Below, one piece after another: positions 25,351 through 33,779 of a stretch of 54,909 nt of DNA. This DNA comes from JBBRYK01 sp038237665. Lineage in GTDB: Bacteria > Actinomycetota > Thermoleophilia > Gaiellales > Gaiellaceae. Under the pieces are notes generated by a model. That model was given only the letters and a program-made list of their open reading frames with translations. It was not told where the DNA came from and did no database searches. Every line of letters begins with the position of its first letter. Position 1 is the stretch's first letter. The stretch is from the NCBI GenBank assembly GCA_038237665.1, contig JBBRYK010000010.1, positions 1 to 54,909 of the forward strand. The letters run 5' to 3'. Position numbers and translations under genes: made by a program.

Positions 25351-26898
25351 TTGTGCGGATCGTTAAAGGGCGTTGCCAAAGGCGGGACGATGAAGCTGAA
25401 CATGTCCGCGACGGATGTCGACTTCAGCGACCCGTCGCTTGCCTACGGCGTCATCTCGTGGGAGCTCGAGTACGCGACGGCGCTGAAGCTCTACAACTAT
25501 CCCGACAAGCCGGCACCGGAGGGCGGGAAGATCCAGCCCGAGGCAGCCACAGGCTTCCCCGTCGTCTCCAAGGACGGGAAGACGTACACGATCACCGTCA
25601 AGCCGGGCTTCAAGTTCAGCGACGGGAAACCGGTCACGGCACAGAACTTCGCGTTCGCGATCAACCGTGCTCTGAACCCGACGATACAGTCGCCTGCGGC
25701 GCCGTTCATCACCGGGATCGTCGGCGCACAGGCCGTGATCGACAACAAGGCGAAGACGGCGTCCGGCGTCTCCGTCAAGGGCAACAAGCTGACGATCAAG
25801 CTGACGGCTCCTGACGGCGGCCTCCTGGCGAAGCTCGGGATGCCGTTCTTCCAGGCTCTGCCGCTGAATCTGGCCACCGACCCGCGCGGCGTCAACGCGT
25901 ATCCGTCTGCGGGCCCGTACTACATCGCCAGCCGCGACATCGGGCGGCAGATCGTCCTGAAGACGAACAAGTTCTACAAGGGCAACCGCCCGCACAACAT
26001 CGATCAGTTCATCTTCTCGGTCAACACGAACCTTGACCAGAGCCTGCTCCAGGTGAAGGCGAACCAGGTCGACTTCGACGTCGGCGGCCTGCCGCCGTCG
26101 GCGCACGCAGACCTCGCCTCCGCGTACGGCGTGAACAAGGGCCAGTACAACGTGTATCCGCTGGTCGAGACCGACTACGTGGCTCTCAACACGTCACGGC
26201 CGACGTTCGGGAACGTGGCGCTCCGGAAGGCCGCGAACTTCGCGATCGACCGGCCCGCGATGCTCCGCGTCCGCGGCGCATTCGCCGGCAAGCGGACCGA
26301 CCAGATCCTGCCTCCAGGCATCGGTGGCTTCCGCGACGAGAAGATCTATCCGCTCAAGGGCGCCGACTACGCGAAGGCCAAGAGCATCGCCGGCTCCAAC
26401 TGCGGCAAGGTCAACCTGTGGACGACGACCTCGACCACCGGACAGGCCCTCGGGCAGGTCTTCAAGTACAACCTCAGCCAGATCGGCTGCGACGTGAACG
26501 TGAAGCTGTTCCAGGGCTTCCAGATCTACACCGCCGCCGGAACGAAGGGCGCTGACTACGACGCGGCGCTCGTCGGCTGGAACCAGGACTACCCGGATCC
26601 GTACGACTTCCTGGACGTCCTCCTGAACGGCAACAACATCCATGACGCCAACAACAACAACCTGGCGTACTTCAGCAACTCGGGCATCAACAAGAAGCTC
26701 GACGCCGCCAACAAGCTGACGGGCGACGCCCGCTACAAGGCATACGGCGCACTCGATCTCGAGCTGACCAAGACGTACGCGCCGTGGGCGTCGTACGACA
26801 ACCGCAACAACAGGGACTTCGTCTCGAAGCGGACCGGTGGGTACCTCTTCCAGCCGGCCAACGCGAGCGCGGACCTGAACACGTTCTTCCTCAAGTAG
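25351..26898 (+). CDS. peptide ABC transporter substrate-binding protein (family 5), N-terminus missing
   Basis: A 515-residue frame with a complete mature SBP_bac_5 domain: KGGTMKLNMSATDVDFSDPSL at the beginning, YTITVKPGFKFSDGKPVTAQNFAFAI, YYIASRDIGRQIVLKTNKFY and GWNQDYPDPYDFLDVLLNG. These proteins capture oligopeptides or similar solutes outside the cell and are lipoproteins. Here the lipoprotein signal is absent: the only starts are TTG 25351 and ATG 25390, both already inside the mature domain. As written, the protein would stay in the cytoplasm. It is followed by a broken permease gene and no ATPase genes, so the locus is probably dead. Confidence 0.8.
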   Translation: MCGSLKGVAKGGTMKLNMSATDVDFSDPSLAYGVISWELEYATALKLYNYPDKPAPEGGKIQPEAATGFPVVSKDGKTYTITVKPGFKFSDGKPVTAQNFAFAINRALNPTIQSPAAPFITGIVGAQAVIDNKAKTASGVSVKGNKLTIKLTAPDGGLLAKLGMPFFQALPLNLATDPRGVNAYPSAGPYYIASRDIGRQIVLKTNKFYKGNRPHNIDQFIFSVNTNLDQSLLQVKANQVDFDVGGLPPSAHADLASAYGVNKGQYNVYPLVETDYVALNTSRPTFGNVALRKAANFAIDRPAMLRVRGAFAGKRTDQILPPGIGGFRDEKIYPLKGADYAKAKSIAGSNCGKVNLWTTTSTTGQALGQVFKYNLSQIGCDVNVKLFQGFQIYTAAGTKGADYDAALVGWNQDYPDPYDFLDVLLNGNNIHDANNNNLAYFSNSGINKKLDAANKLTGDARYKAYGALDLELTKTYAPWASYDNRNNRDFVSKRTGGYLFQPANASADLNTFFLK

Positions 26899-26910
26899 GA
26901 GCGAGCCAGA

Positions 26911-26943
26911 AGCGAGGCGCCGGTCCCCGGCCGGCGCCTCGCT
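26911..26943 (+). terminator. 13-bp hairpin between binding-protein and permease genes
   Basis: Arms 26911-26923 and 26931-26943 are exact complements around a 7-base loop, 12 bases after the binding-protein stop. In this family such intergenic hairpins often cut down permease expression or stabilise the upstream mRNA. Confidence 0.7.
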
Positions 26944-26959
26944 CCTTCAGGAGGTGTCG

Positions 26960-27919
26960 ATGGGCGGGTACCTGGTCAGACGGGTTCTCTGGGCCTTCGT
27001 GCTCTTCTTCGCGGTCACGATCGTCAGCTACGTCCTCTTCTACATCACCATCATCCCCGCCGACCCGGCGAAGACCGCCTGCGGGCAGACGTGCACGGAG
27101 CGCGACGTCGTACGGGTCCGGCACTACCTGGGGCTCGATCGGCCGCTTCTCGTCCAGTACGGGCGGTTCGTCGGCCGGCTGATCCCGGTCAGCTTCAAGG
27201 GCGGGCCGCACCTGAAGACGCCGAGCCTCGGGCAGTCGTTCTTCAACCGGCAGCCGGTGAACACGCTCGTCGCCAACGCCGCTCCAGTGACCGCGTCGCT
27301 CGTCTTCGGCGGCGCGTTCTTCTGGATGCTGATCGCCGTTCCGATCGGCATCCTGTCCGCCCTCAGGCCGCGCTCGCTCTTAGACAGGACCTCGATGGTC
27401 TTCGTCCTGATCGGGATCTCGGCGCTGGCACATCACGCCGATCACGCTGTACGCCGATTTCATCAACCCGCGCGGCGGGCCAGCCCGGCGGCCCGGTGCA
27501 GTGGGCGTATCACCTGATCCTGCCCTGGGCGACGTTCGCGCTCGTCTTCATCGCGCTCTACGTGCGGATGATCCGGGCGAGCGTGATGGAGACGATGGGC
27601 GAGGACTACGTCCGGACGGCGCGGGCCAAGGGGGCACCCGAGTCGCGCGTGCTCCGGAGCCACAATCTTGCGGAACTCGATGTTGCCAATTGTGACAATA
27701 CTCGGGATGGACATCGGGCTCGCGCTGGGCGGAGCGGTCTTCACGGAGACCGTGTTCAGCCTGCCCGGCCTGGGCCGCACCTCGATCCAGGCGCTGACGA
27801 ACTACGACACCCCGACCGTCCAGGGGATCATCGTCTTCGTCACCGCCTCCGTGATCACGCTGAACCTGGTCGTCGACCTGCTCTACGCTTGGATCGACCC
27901 GAGGATCCGGTTAGCGTAG
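26960..27919 (+). pseudogene. DppB/OppB-type ABC permease, multiply frameshifted
   Basis: The remains of a peptide-transporter permease in three frames. From ATG 26960 (AGGAGG five bases upstream) one frame runs MGGYLVRRVLWAFVLFFAVT... to VFVLIGISA near 27425. A second frame then reads HITPITLYADFINPRGG. A third carries GGPVQWAYHLILPWATFALVF...KGAPESRVLRS. The first frame resumes with RNSMLPIVTILGMDIGLALGG through IDPRIRLA at 27919. An extra C near 27470 and an extra A near 27664 explain two shifts. The first also removes about 15-20 residues of a membrane helix. The second permease and both ATPases that normally follow are absent. Confidence 0.85.
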
Positions 27920-28031
27920 AGAAACGAATATTCGTAATCGGGTGGCCGCGAGAAGCTAATGGCGGAGCCGCATACGGGCTGGCTAGCCTGGAATCGGTCA
28001 CCCTCACTCGGTTGTGGCCCCTTTCTGGAGG

Positions 28032-28055
28032 ATGCCTCCGCTGCAGCGGAGGCAT
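28032..28055. other. perfect 24-base palindrome upstream of moxR
   Basis: ATGCCTCCGCTG and its exact complement CAGCGGAGGCAT abut with no loop. It lies in a 224-base stretch (27920-28143) without any coding signal, 88 bases before moxR. It could be the terminator of the dead transporter locus or an operator for the moxR operon. Confidence 0.55.
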
Positions 28056-28143
28056 TCCCCTTGGTCGCGGCCCGGTTGACTCTTACTCCAAACTTAAGTG
28101 GCTCTGCTGTCGTTTCACTGGTAAACGGACCGGAAGGAGCCCC

Positions 28144-29157
28144 GTGAACGACCAGCCCGTGCCGACCCCGTCTCCGACGGAAGCCAGAGACCGCCTGGAG
28201 CAGGCGCTCTTCGAGATCAGGCGCGTCATCGCCGGGCAGGACGCGATGCTCGAGCGGGTGCTCGTCGCGCTGCTCGCCCAGGGGCACCTCCTGATCGAGG
28301 GTGTGCCGGGGCTCGCCAAGACGCTGACGATCAAGACGACCGCCGCGGTGCTCGGCGGGAGCTTCTCGCGCATCCAGTTCACGCCGGACCTCGTTCCGTC
28401 CGACCTGGTCGGGACCCGGGTCTACCGGCCCACCGACGGGACGTTCGACACCGAGCTCGGACCGGTGTTCTGCAACTTCCTGCTCGCCGACGAGATCAAC
28501 CGCGCTCCGGCCAAGGTCCAGTCGGCCCTGCTCGAGGTCATGCAGGAGCGGCAGGTGACGATCGGCCACACGACGTTCCCGGTGCCCGACCCGTTCCTGG
28601 TCATGGCGACGCAGAACCCGATCGAGTCGGAGGGCACCTATCCATTGCCCGAGGCCCAGGTCGACCGCTTCATGCTCAAGATCGTGATCGGGTACCCCGA
28701 GCACGATGAGGAGCTGACCATCGTGCAGCGCCAGCTGGTCGCGGCGCCGGAGCTGCCGCAGGCCCTCTCGCTCGAAGAGCTGAAAGCGCTCCAGCGCGCG
28801 GTCTTCGACGTCTACGTCGACCCCTCCCTGATCAGCTACTCGGTCGCGCTCGCCACGGCCACGCGTGAGCCCGCCAACCACGGGCTCGCCGAGCTCGGCG
28901 AATACGTCTCTTACGGCGCTAGTCCGCGCGGGCCGATCAGCCTCGTGCAGGCGGGGCGGGCGCTCGCGCTGGTCCGCGGCCGCGCGTACGTGCTCGCCGA
29001 GGACATCCAGGCGCTGACGAAGGACGCCTTCCGTCACCGGCTCGTCTTGAGCTACCAGGCGCTCGCCGAGGAGGTGAGTCCCGACAAGCTGCTGGACGCC
29101 GTGATCGAAGCCGTGCCCGTACCCCAGCTCGACCTCGCGCGCGCCGGCGTGGCGTGA
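28144..29157 (+). CDS. MoxR-family AAA+ ATPase
   Basis: A 337-residue AAA+ protein of the MoxR family, which act as chaperones helping VWA-domain proteins assemble or load metal. Walker A is GVPGLAKT, Walker B is CNFLLADEINRAP, sensor 1 is FLVMATQNPIESEGTYPLPEAQ and the C-terminal lid contains GASPRGPISLVQAGRALALVRGR. GTG 28144 is chosen: it follows AAGGAG by a proper distance and the frame upstream of it is only permease debris. It is the first of five genes joined by 4-base overlaps. Its probable clients are the DUF58 and VWA proteins encoded next. Confidence 0.95.
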   Translation: MNDQPVPTPSPTEARDRLEQALFEIRRVIAGQDAMLERVLVALLAQGHLLIEGVPGLAKTLTIKTTAAVLGGSFSRIQFTPDLVPSDLVGTRVYRPTDGTFDTELGPVFCNFLLADEINRAPAKVQSALLEVMQERQVTIGHTTFPVPDPFLVMATQNPIESEGTYPLPEAQVDRFMLKIVIGYPEHDEELTIVQRQLVAAPELPQALSLEELKALQRAVFDVYVDPSLISYSVALATATREPANHGLAELGEYVSYGASPRGPISLVQAGRALALVRGRAYVLAEDIQALTKDAFRHRLVLSYQALAEEVSPDKLLDAVIEAVPVPQLDLARAGVA

Positions 29158-30074
29158 GCCTCGCCCGCGCACTCGAGACGACACCGGTCCGCCCCGGCCC
29201 GGGGGGGATGCCGGACGCCGTCCTGCGCGGCCTCGACATCACGATCGGCCGCCGGATGGAGGGCCTGCTCGCGGGCGACTACAGCTCCGCGCTGCTCGGC
29301 GTCGGCACCGAGCTCGCCCAGATCCGGCCCTACGTCCCCGGCGACGACGTCCGACGCATCGACTGGAATGTGACCGCGCGCACGGGCCAGCCCCACGTTC
29401 GAATCCAGCTCGCCGAGCGCGTGCTGGTTACCTGGCTCGTTCTCGACACGTCGGCGTCGATGGAGTTCGGAACCGCCGATCGCCGCAAGGCCGACGTCGC
29501 CGAGGGCGTCGCGATGGCGGTCGGTCACGTCGCCACGAGGCGCGGCAACAGGCTCGGAGCGATCACCTTCGGCGACGCGAGCCCTCATTCGCTTCCTCCA
29601 CGGCAGGGACGGGTCGGTCTGATCGGCCTGCTGGCGGCGTTGCGAAGGGAGCCGGAGAGCGGACAGGTCGGGGCAACGTCACTCGGCGAGGCGCTCACGC
29701 GCGTCGGGACGCTGGCCCGCCAGCGCGCGCTCCTCGTCCTGGTCTCCGACTTCCGCGGGCCCTTCGACTGGCGCCGACCGATGCTCGAGCTTGCGGGCCG
29801 GCACGACGTGCTCGCCGTCGAGATTCGCGATCCACGCGAGCAGGAGCTGCCGAACGCCGGGGACCTCTGGCTCGTCGATCCCGAGACCGGCCGTCAGTTG
29901 CGCGTCGATACCCGCGACGCCCGACTGCGGGCGCGCTTCGCCGAGGCCGCAGCGGCCGAGCGGACCGGGCTCGCGCGCACGCTGGTCTCGCTGGGTGTTC
30001 GCCACGCCGTCCTCTCGACGTCCGGCGACTGGCTGCGGACGCTGGCCGTCTTCCTGCGCCGGGGCAAGCGATGA
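29154..30074 (+). CDS. DUF58 domain protein (VWA-like)
   Basis: A 306-residue protein with the DUF58 hallmark IRPYVPGDDVRRIDWNVTARTGQPHVR (about 60-85), followed by a von Willebrand A-type fold with a metal site, VLDTSASMEFG (D-x-S-x-S). There is no clear membrane helix. GTG 29154 overlaps the moxR stop (GTGA). DUF58 proteins are the constant companions of MoxR ATPases, and this order is the standard one. Confidence 0.93.
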   Translation: MSLARALETTPVRPGPGGMPDAVLRGLDITIGRRMEGLLAGDYSSALLGVGTELAQIRPYVPGDDVRRIDWNVTARTGQPHVRIQLAERVLVTWLVLDTSASMEFGTADRRKADVAEGVAMAVGHVATRRGNRLGAITFGDASPHSLPPRQGRVGLIGLLAALRREPESGQVGATSLGEALTRVGTLARQRALLVLVSDFRGPFDWRRPMLELAGRHDVLAVEIRDPREQELPNAGDLWLVDPETGRQLRVDTRDARLRARFAEAAAAERTGLARTLVSLGVRHAVLSTSGDWLRTLAVFLRRGKR

Positions 30075-31033
30075 GCTTCCAGTGGCCGCTCGCGCTTCTC
30101 GCGCTCGTCGCCCTGCCGCTCCTGGTGCTGGCCTACGCCGATCGTGAGCGCCGCCGGAACGCCTTCGGCGCCAGCTTCGGCAACCCGGCGCTCCTCCCGA
30201 ACGTGGTCGACGGTGCCCCGGGCTGGCGCCGCCATCTCCCGTTCGCGGTGCTCCTTGTGGCGCTGGGGGCGATGGTCGTCGGGGTGGCGCGGCCGCACGC
30301 GACCGTCTCGGTGCGGCGCGAGCAGGCAACCGTTCTCCTGGCTCTGGACGTCTCGCGCTCGATGACCGCCACCGACGTCAAGCCGTCCCGGCTCGCCGCC
30401 GCGCGTGCGGCGGCAGAGGCGTTTCTCGGAAAGGTCCCGAAGCGCTTTCGGGTCGGGGTGGTCTCCTTCGCGACACGGGCGAGCGTGGCGCTTCCGCCGA
30501 GCGAGGATCGCGCGCTGGCCGAGGCCGCGCTCGAGACGCTCCGGCCGGGGGAGGGAACCGCGCTCGGCGATGCCGTCGCCGTCTCGGTCGAGGCGGCACG
30601 ACGCGAGCGCGCGAGTGACGGGACGGTGCCGCCGACCGCGATCCTGATCATCTCCGACGGTGCGCAGCAGGGAGGCCGAACGACGCCCGAGGCGGCGATC
30701 CGGAAGGCCCGAGCTCAGCGAATCCCCGTCTACTCGATCCTGGTCGGGACGTCGAACGGGGTCCTGACGCGAACGCTCCCCGGTGGCTTCCGCGAGGTCA
30801 CGCGCGTCCCGCCGAACCCGGCCACGCTCCAGCTGCTCGCACGCGGCACGGGTGGCGAGTTCTTCACGGCGCGTACGGACGTGCGGCTCCGGCAGGTCTA
30901 CGAGCGGCTCGGCTCACGCCTGGGCACCCACCGGCAGCGTCGTGAGATCACGGACGTATTCGCGGGGGCTTCGGCGGCGTTGTTGCTCGTCGGTGGGGCG
31001 TTCTCGGCGCTCTGGTTCCGGCGGGTGCCGTGA
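30071..31033 (+). CDS. BatA-like VWA domain membrane protein 1
   Basis: A 320-residue protein: N-terminal helix at about 5-22, a second at about 55-75, then a VWA domain with MIDAS motif LALDVSRSMTATD (D-x-S-x-S), conserved Thr region GEGTALGDAV and acidic loop IIISDGAQQGG. A last helix is at about 295-315. The topology is that of BatA/aerotolerance proteins, with the VWA domain between the second and last helix. ATG overlaps the DUF58 stop (ATGA). It is paralogous to the VWA gene two positions downstream, with the same helix pattern and a similar VPPNPATLQLLARGTGGEFF segment. Confidence 0.93.
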   Translation: MSFQWPLALLALVALPLLVLAYADRERRRNAFGASFGNPALLPNVVDGAPGWRRHLPFAVLLVALGAMVVGVARPHATVSVRREQATVLLALDVSRSMTATDVKPSRLAAARAAAEAFLGKVPKRFRVGVVSFATRASVALPPSEDRALAEAALETLRPGEGTALGDAVAVSVEAARRERASDGTVPPTAILIISDGAQQGGRTTPEAAIRKARAQRIPVYSILVGTSNGVLTRTLPGGFREVTRVPPNPATLQLLARGTGGEFFTARTDVRLRQVYERLGSRLGTHRQRREITDVFAGASAALLLVGGAFSALWFRRVP

Positions 31034-31731
31034 AGCCGACGCTGGCAGCGCTCGCCGTGGCCGGTTGTGTGGCGGCCGTCTGGGTCGTGCCCGCGGGCGC
31101 AACGGACGAGTGCCGCGGCCTCCAGGTCTGCGTGCCCGTCGCCGGGCCGTGGGTCGTCGTGCCGACGCGGCAGACGACTCCCCGGCCGCACGTCGAGTAC
31201 CAGCTCAGCTGCCCGCGCGGCTACGTGGTCGGGGGCCTCGACGCCGAGCTGTCGAGCAGGTCGATCGACATCGCCTTCAACGGAGCGCTCGGCAGTCCGG
31301 TGAACCCGGGAATCACGACCGCCAGGTCCGTGGTCTTCGTCGGTACCCATGTCGGCGATCGCTCTAGCGTCGCCACTTTCCGGCCCCACATCGGCTGCAT
31401 GCCGGCCGGAGGTGGGGGAGGGCGGCGGCTGAACTCGGTGGAGGCATTCGCGCCGGGGCACCCGGCGACCCGGCGCGTCTCGTTCGTGCCGGTCACGGTC
31501 GGCTCCCAGCAGCTGGTGCGCACCTGCCAGGCAGGCGAGCGGCTGATCTCCGCGACGCATGCGATCGGCTTCTTCACGTTCAAGTCGCCCGGCGTCCGCC
31601 TGGTCTCCACCGTGACGGCGTCGCACGAGGTGCGGCAAGGGCTCGTGTTCGTCACCGTCCACGGCAGCGCAGCCCTCGGGTTCAACCAGGCCGTGGTTCA
31701 GCTCGCACTCGTCTGCGCGGGTGGCCGATGA
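31030..31731 (+). CDS. secreted cysteine-containing protein between two VWA genes
   Basis: A 233-residue protein with a signal peptide (about 1-24, ending GATDE) and about six cysteines in the mature part (ECRGLQVCVPVAG, QLSCPRGYVVGG, HIGCMPAGG, VRTCQAGERL, LALVCAGGR), so disulfides are likely. Two halves look weakly alike (SCPRGYVVGGLDAEL and TCQAGERLISATHAI), which would fit an internal duplication. I do not recognise a family. Both ends overlap the neighbouring VWA genes by four bases, so it is an integral member of the operon and a candidate extracellular partner or cargo. Confidence 0.8.
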   Translation: MKPTLAALAVAGCVAAVWVVPAGATDECRGLQVCVPVAGPWVVVPTRQTTPRPHVEYQLSCPRGYVVGGLDAELSSRSIDIAFNGALGSPVNPGITTARSVVFVGTHVGDRSSVATFRPHIGCMPAGGGGGRRLNSVEAFAPGHPATRRVSFVPVTVGSQQLVRTCQAGERLISATHAIGFFTFKSPGVRLVSTVTASHEVRQGLVFVTVHGSAALGFNQAVVQLALVCAGGR

Positions 31732-32750
31732 GCTTCGGGCAACCGCTGCTCCTCCTCACGCTCCTGGTCCTGCCGGCCGCGGTCGGCGCTTACATGCTCG
31801 CGCAGCGGCGCCGCATGCGCTACGCCGTTCGCTTCACGAACCTCGAGGTGCTGGCGCAGGTCGCGGGCGGCCGGTCGTGGCGCCGATACGCCCCGCCGGT
31901 ACTCTTCCTCGCAGCTCTGGCAACCCTCTGCTTCGGTCTTGCCCGGCCCCGCGCGACGATGCTCGTCGCCAAGGAGCAGGCGACGGTGATCCTCGTCGTC
32001 GACACCTCGGGCTCGATGCAGGCGCGCGATGTTCCGCCGACCCGGCTCGAGGCCGCGAAGGCGGCCGTCCGAATCTTTCTGAAGCACGCGCCCGATCGGA
32101 TGCGGATCGGCCTGATCGCGTTCGCCGGCGAGCCGCAGATCGCGGCGCCGCCGACGCGTGACCGGGCGCTTCTTCGCCGCGCGGTCGACGACATCGGGCT
32201 GCTGACGGATTTCGGCGGCACCGCGATCGGGGACGCATTGGCAGCAGCCGTCGAGATCGCCCCTCGCCTGCCGAACCCGCGCTCCGGCGCGCAGACGATC
32301 TCCTACGCCGCCAGCCCGGCGCCCAAGAGCGAGCACTCCCTCGTCTCGATCCTCTTCCTCTCCGACGGGAGCCAGACGCGCGGCTACCTCTCGCCCCTGC
32401 AGGGTGCGGACCGCGCGAGGAACGCGGGCATACCGGTGTTCACGATCGCGCTCGGCACGCCGGAGGGTGTGCTCACCCCCGACTCGGGCGTCTTTCGCGA
32501 CCTCGGCGGCCGTTCGATTCCCGTGCCCCCCGACCCGGCCACGCTGAAGTCGATCGCCGACCGCACGGGCGGGCGGTTCTTCGAGGCGCGGACGGTCAAA
32601 GCGCTCCAGGCGGCCTACTCGAGCCTCGGCTCGCACCTCGGCCGAGAGCCGGGCCGGGCCGAGGTCACGTACGCCTTCCTGGCCGGCGCCGCCGCGCTGC
32701 TCCTCGCCGCCGGGTTGCTGTCCGCCCTGTGGGCTCCCAAGCTTCCCTAG
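31728..32750 (+). CDS. BatA-like VWA domain membrane protein 2
   Basis: A 340-residue paralogue of the upstream VWA protein: helices at about 5-22 and 55-75, VWA domain with an intact metal site VVDTSGSMQARD, a DFGGTAIGDAL segment and the loop ILFLSDGSQTRG, and a C-terminal helix at about 315-335. Two VWA proteins are typical of bat operons and may form a heteromer handled by MoxR. ATG overlaps the preceding stop. Its own stop overlaps the end of the broken glycosyltransferase gene on the other strand. Confidence 0.93.
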   Translation: MSFGQPLLLLTLLVLPAAVGAYMLAQRRRMRYAVRFTNLEVLAQVAGGRSWRRYAPPVLFLAALATLCFGLARPRATMLVAKEQATVILVVDTSGSMQARDVPPTRLEAAKAAVRIFLKHAPDRMRIGLIAFAGEPQIAAPPTRDRALLRRAVDDIGLLTDFGGTAIGDALAAAVEIAPRLPNPRSGAQTISYAASPAPKSEHSLVSILFLSDGSQTRGYLSPLQGADRARNAGIPVFTIALGTPEGVLTPDSGVFRDLGGRSIPVPPDPATLKSIADRTGGRFFEARTVKALQAAYSSLGSHLGREPGRAEVTYAFLAGAAALLLAAGLLSALWAPKLP

Positions 32751-33371
32751 GAGCTCGTCTGCCGTCTCCAGAGGTGCGCGCCGAGCAGCACGGTCGCGCC
32801 CACGGTCAGCACGAGCGCGACCGACTTCCGCCCCCGGAGCTTCGATGCTCCGCTCGCGCGCTCACGCATGTCGACCGGCACCTCCCGGATCCGTAGACCC
32901 GCCTCGGCTAGCCGCAGGAGCCCTTCGACCTCCGGCGCCGTCGCCGTGTACGGCTGCGAGAGGTAGGGCAGGGCGCGTGCGTTGACCGCGTAGAGCCCGC
33001 TCGTCGGGTCGAGCACCGCCTGCTCCAGGCGCAGCCGAAGGAGCCTGCCCGTCGGCGTCGACCCGCCCGCAGAAGCCGTACCCGTGTGCCTGGGCGTAGT
33101 CGTACCCGGCGGCGATGGCCGCCGGCAGGCCGCGGTTCTCCGGGAACGACTCGACGACAGCGCCGCCCGCCCTGGCGACGTCGGCCGTGGCGTCCTCCGA
33201 GCCGTCGTCGACGACGAGCACGTCCGCATCGGGCAGCTCGCTGCGGAGCTCCTCGAGGACGGCCGGAAGGTTCTCGGCCTCGTTCCAGGCCGGGATGAAG
33301 ACGAGTGTGTCGCTCAGGTCCGCGACTACGGTACCGGGCGCGGGGGCCGTCGTTCCGGCCAAAAACGGCAA
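32747..33371 (-). pseudogene. GT2 family glycosyltransferase, internally deleted and frameshifted
   Basis: The 5' part encodes DTLVFIPAWNEAENLPAVLEELR and VLVVDDGSEDATADVARAGGA through FCGRVDADGQ, the donor-binding half of a dolichyl-phosphate-mannose-synthase-like enzyme. The frame then changes and the next homologous block is LRLEQAVLDPTSGLYAVNARALPYLSQPYTA through VPVDMRERASGASKLRGRKSVAL. About 50 residues normally lie between these blocks, so there is an internal deletion that also shifts frame. The start is also suspect: the first strand has only a CTG or a distant TTG (33371) before it, within the junction with the TolB fragment. Confidence 0.75.
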
Positions 33372-33779
33372 GATCGCCTTCTCCGACGGAGTTCAGGTGT
33401 TCACGGTCGCGGCTGACGGCAGCGGTCAGTCGAGCCTCACCGGCTCGGCCGGCGCAAACGCCGCCCCGTCCTGGTCGCCGGACCGCCGGAGGATCGCGTT
33501 CGAGTCCACGCGGGACTACCCAACCCTGCCGGCGACTGATCTGACCGGCTGGGAGCTCTACGTCATGAACGCCGACGGCTCCCACACCGCTCAGCTGACG
33601 AACAACTCGGAGACCGATGCCCAGCCGACCTGGTCGCCGAACGGCAGTCCCCGGATGGCCGCACGCTCGCCTATTCGACGGCCGGCTCGGTCGGGTCGGA
33701 GTTGTGCTCGATCCACCCGGACGGCTCCGGCCCGCGTCAGCTCACGAACGACACTGCCTCCGAGTTTCAGCCCGTCTGG
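33352..33779 (+). pseudogene. TolB/PD40 beta-propeller protein fragment
   Basis: Blades of a WD40-like propeller: AKNGKIAFSDGVQVFTVAADGSGQ, APSWSPDRRRIAFESTRD and ELYVMNADGSHTAQLTNN...QPTWSPNG in one frame. After a shift near 33650 another frame reads SPDGRTLAYSTAG and SIHPDGSGPRQLTNDTASEFQPVW. There is no signal peptide with a start codon at the left, and the right end stops mid-blade where the neighbouring minus-strand gene ends. Both ends are lost and at least one frame change is present, so it is a remnant. Confidence 0.75.

Noticed and set aside
27091..28143. Apparent N-terminal extension of MoxR reaching back into the permease
   Set aside because: The extension is partly the permease in a shifted frame and partly non-coding DNA; MoxR has a proper GTG and Shine-Dalgarno at 28144.
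27959..28147. 62-codon frame upstream of moxR
   Set aside because: No ribosome-binding site and no G/C third-position bias; it runs through the palindrome.
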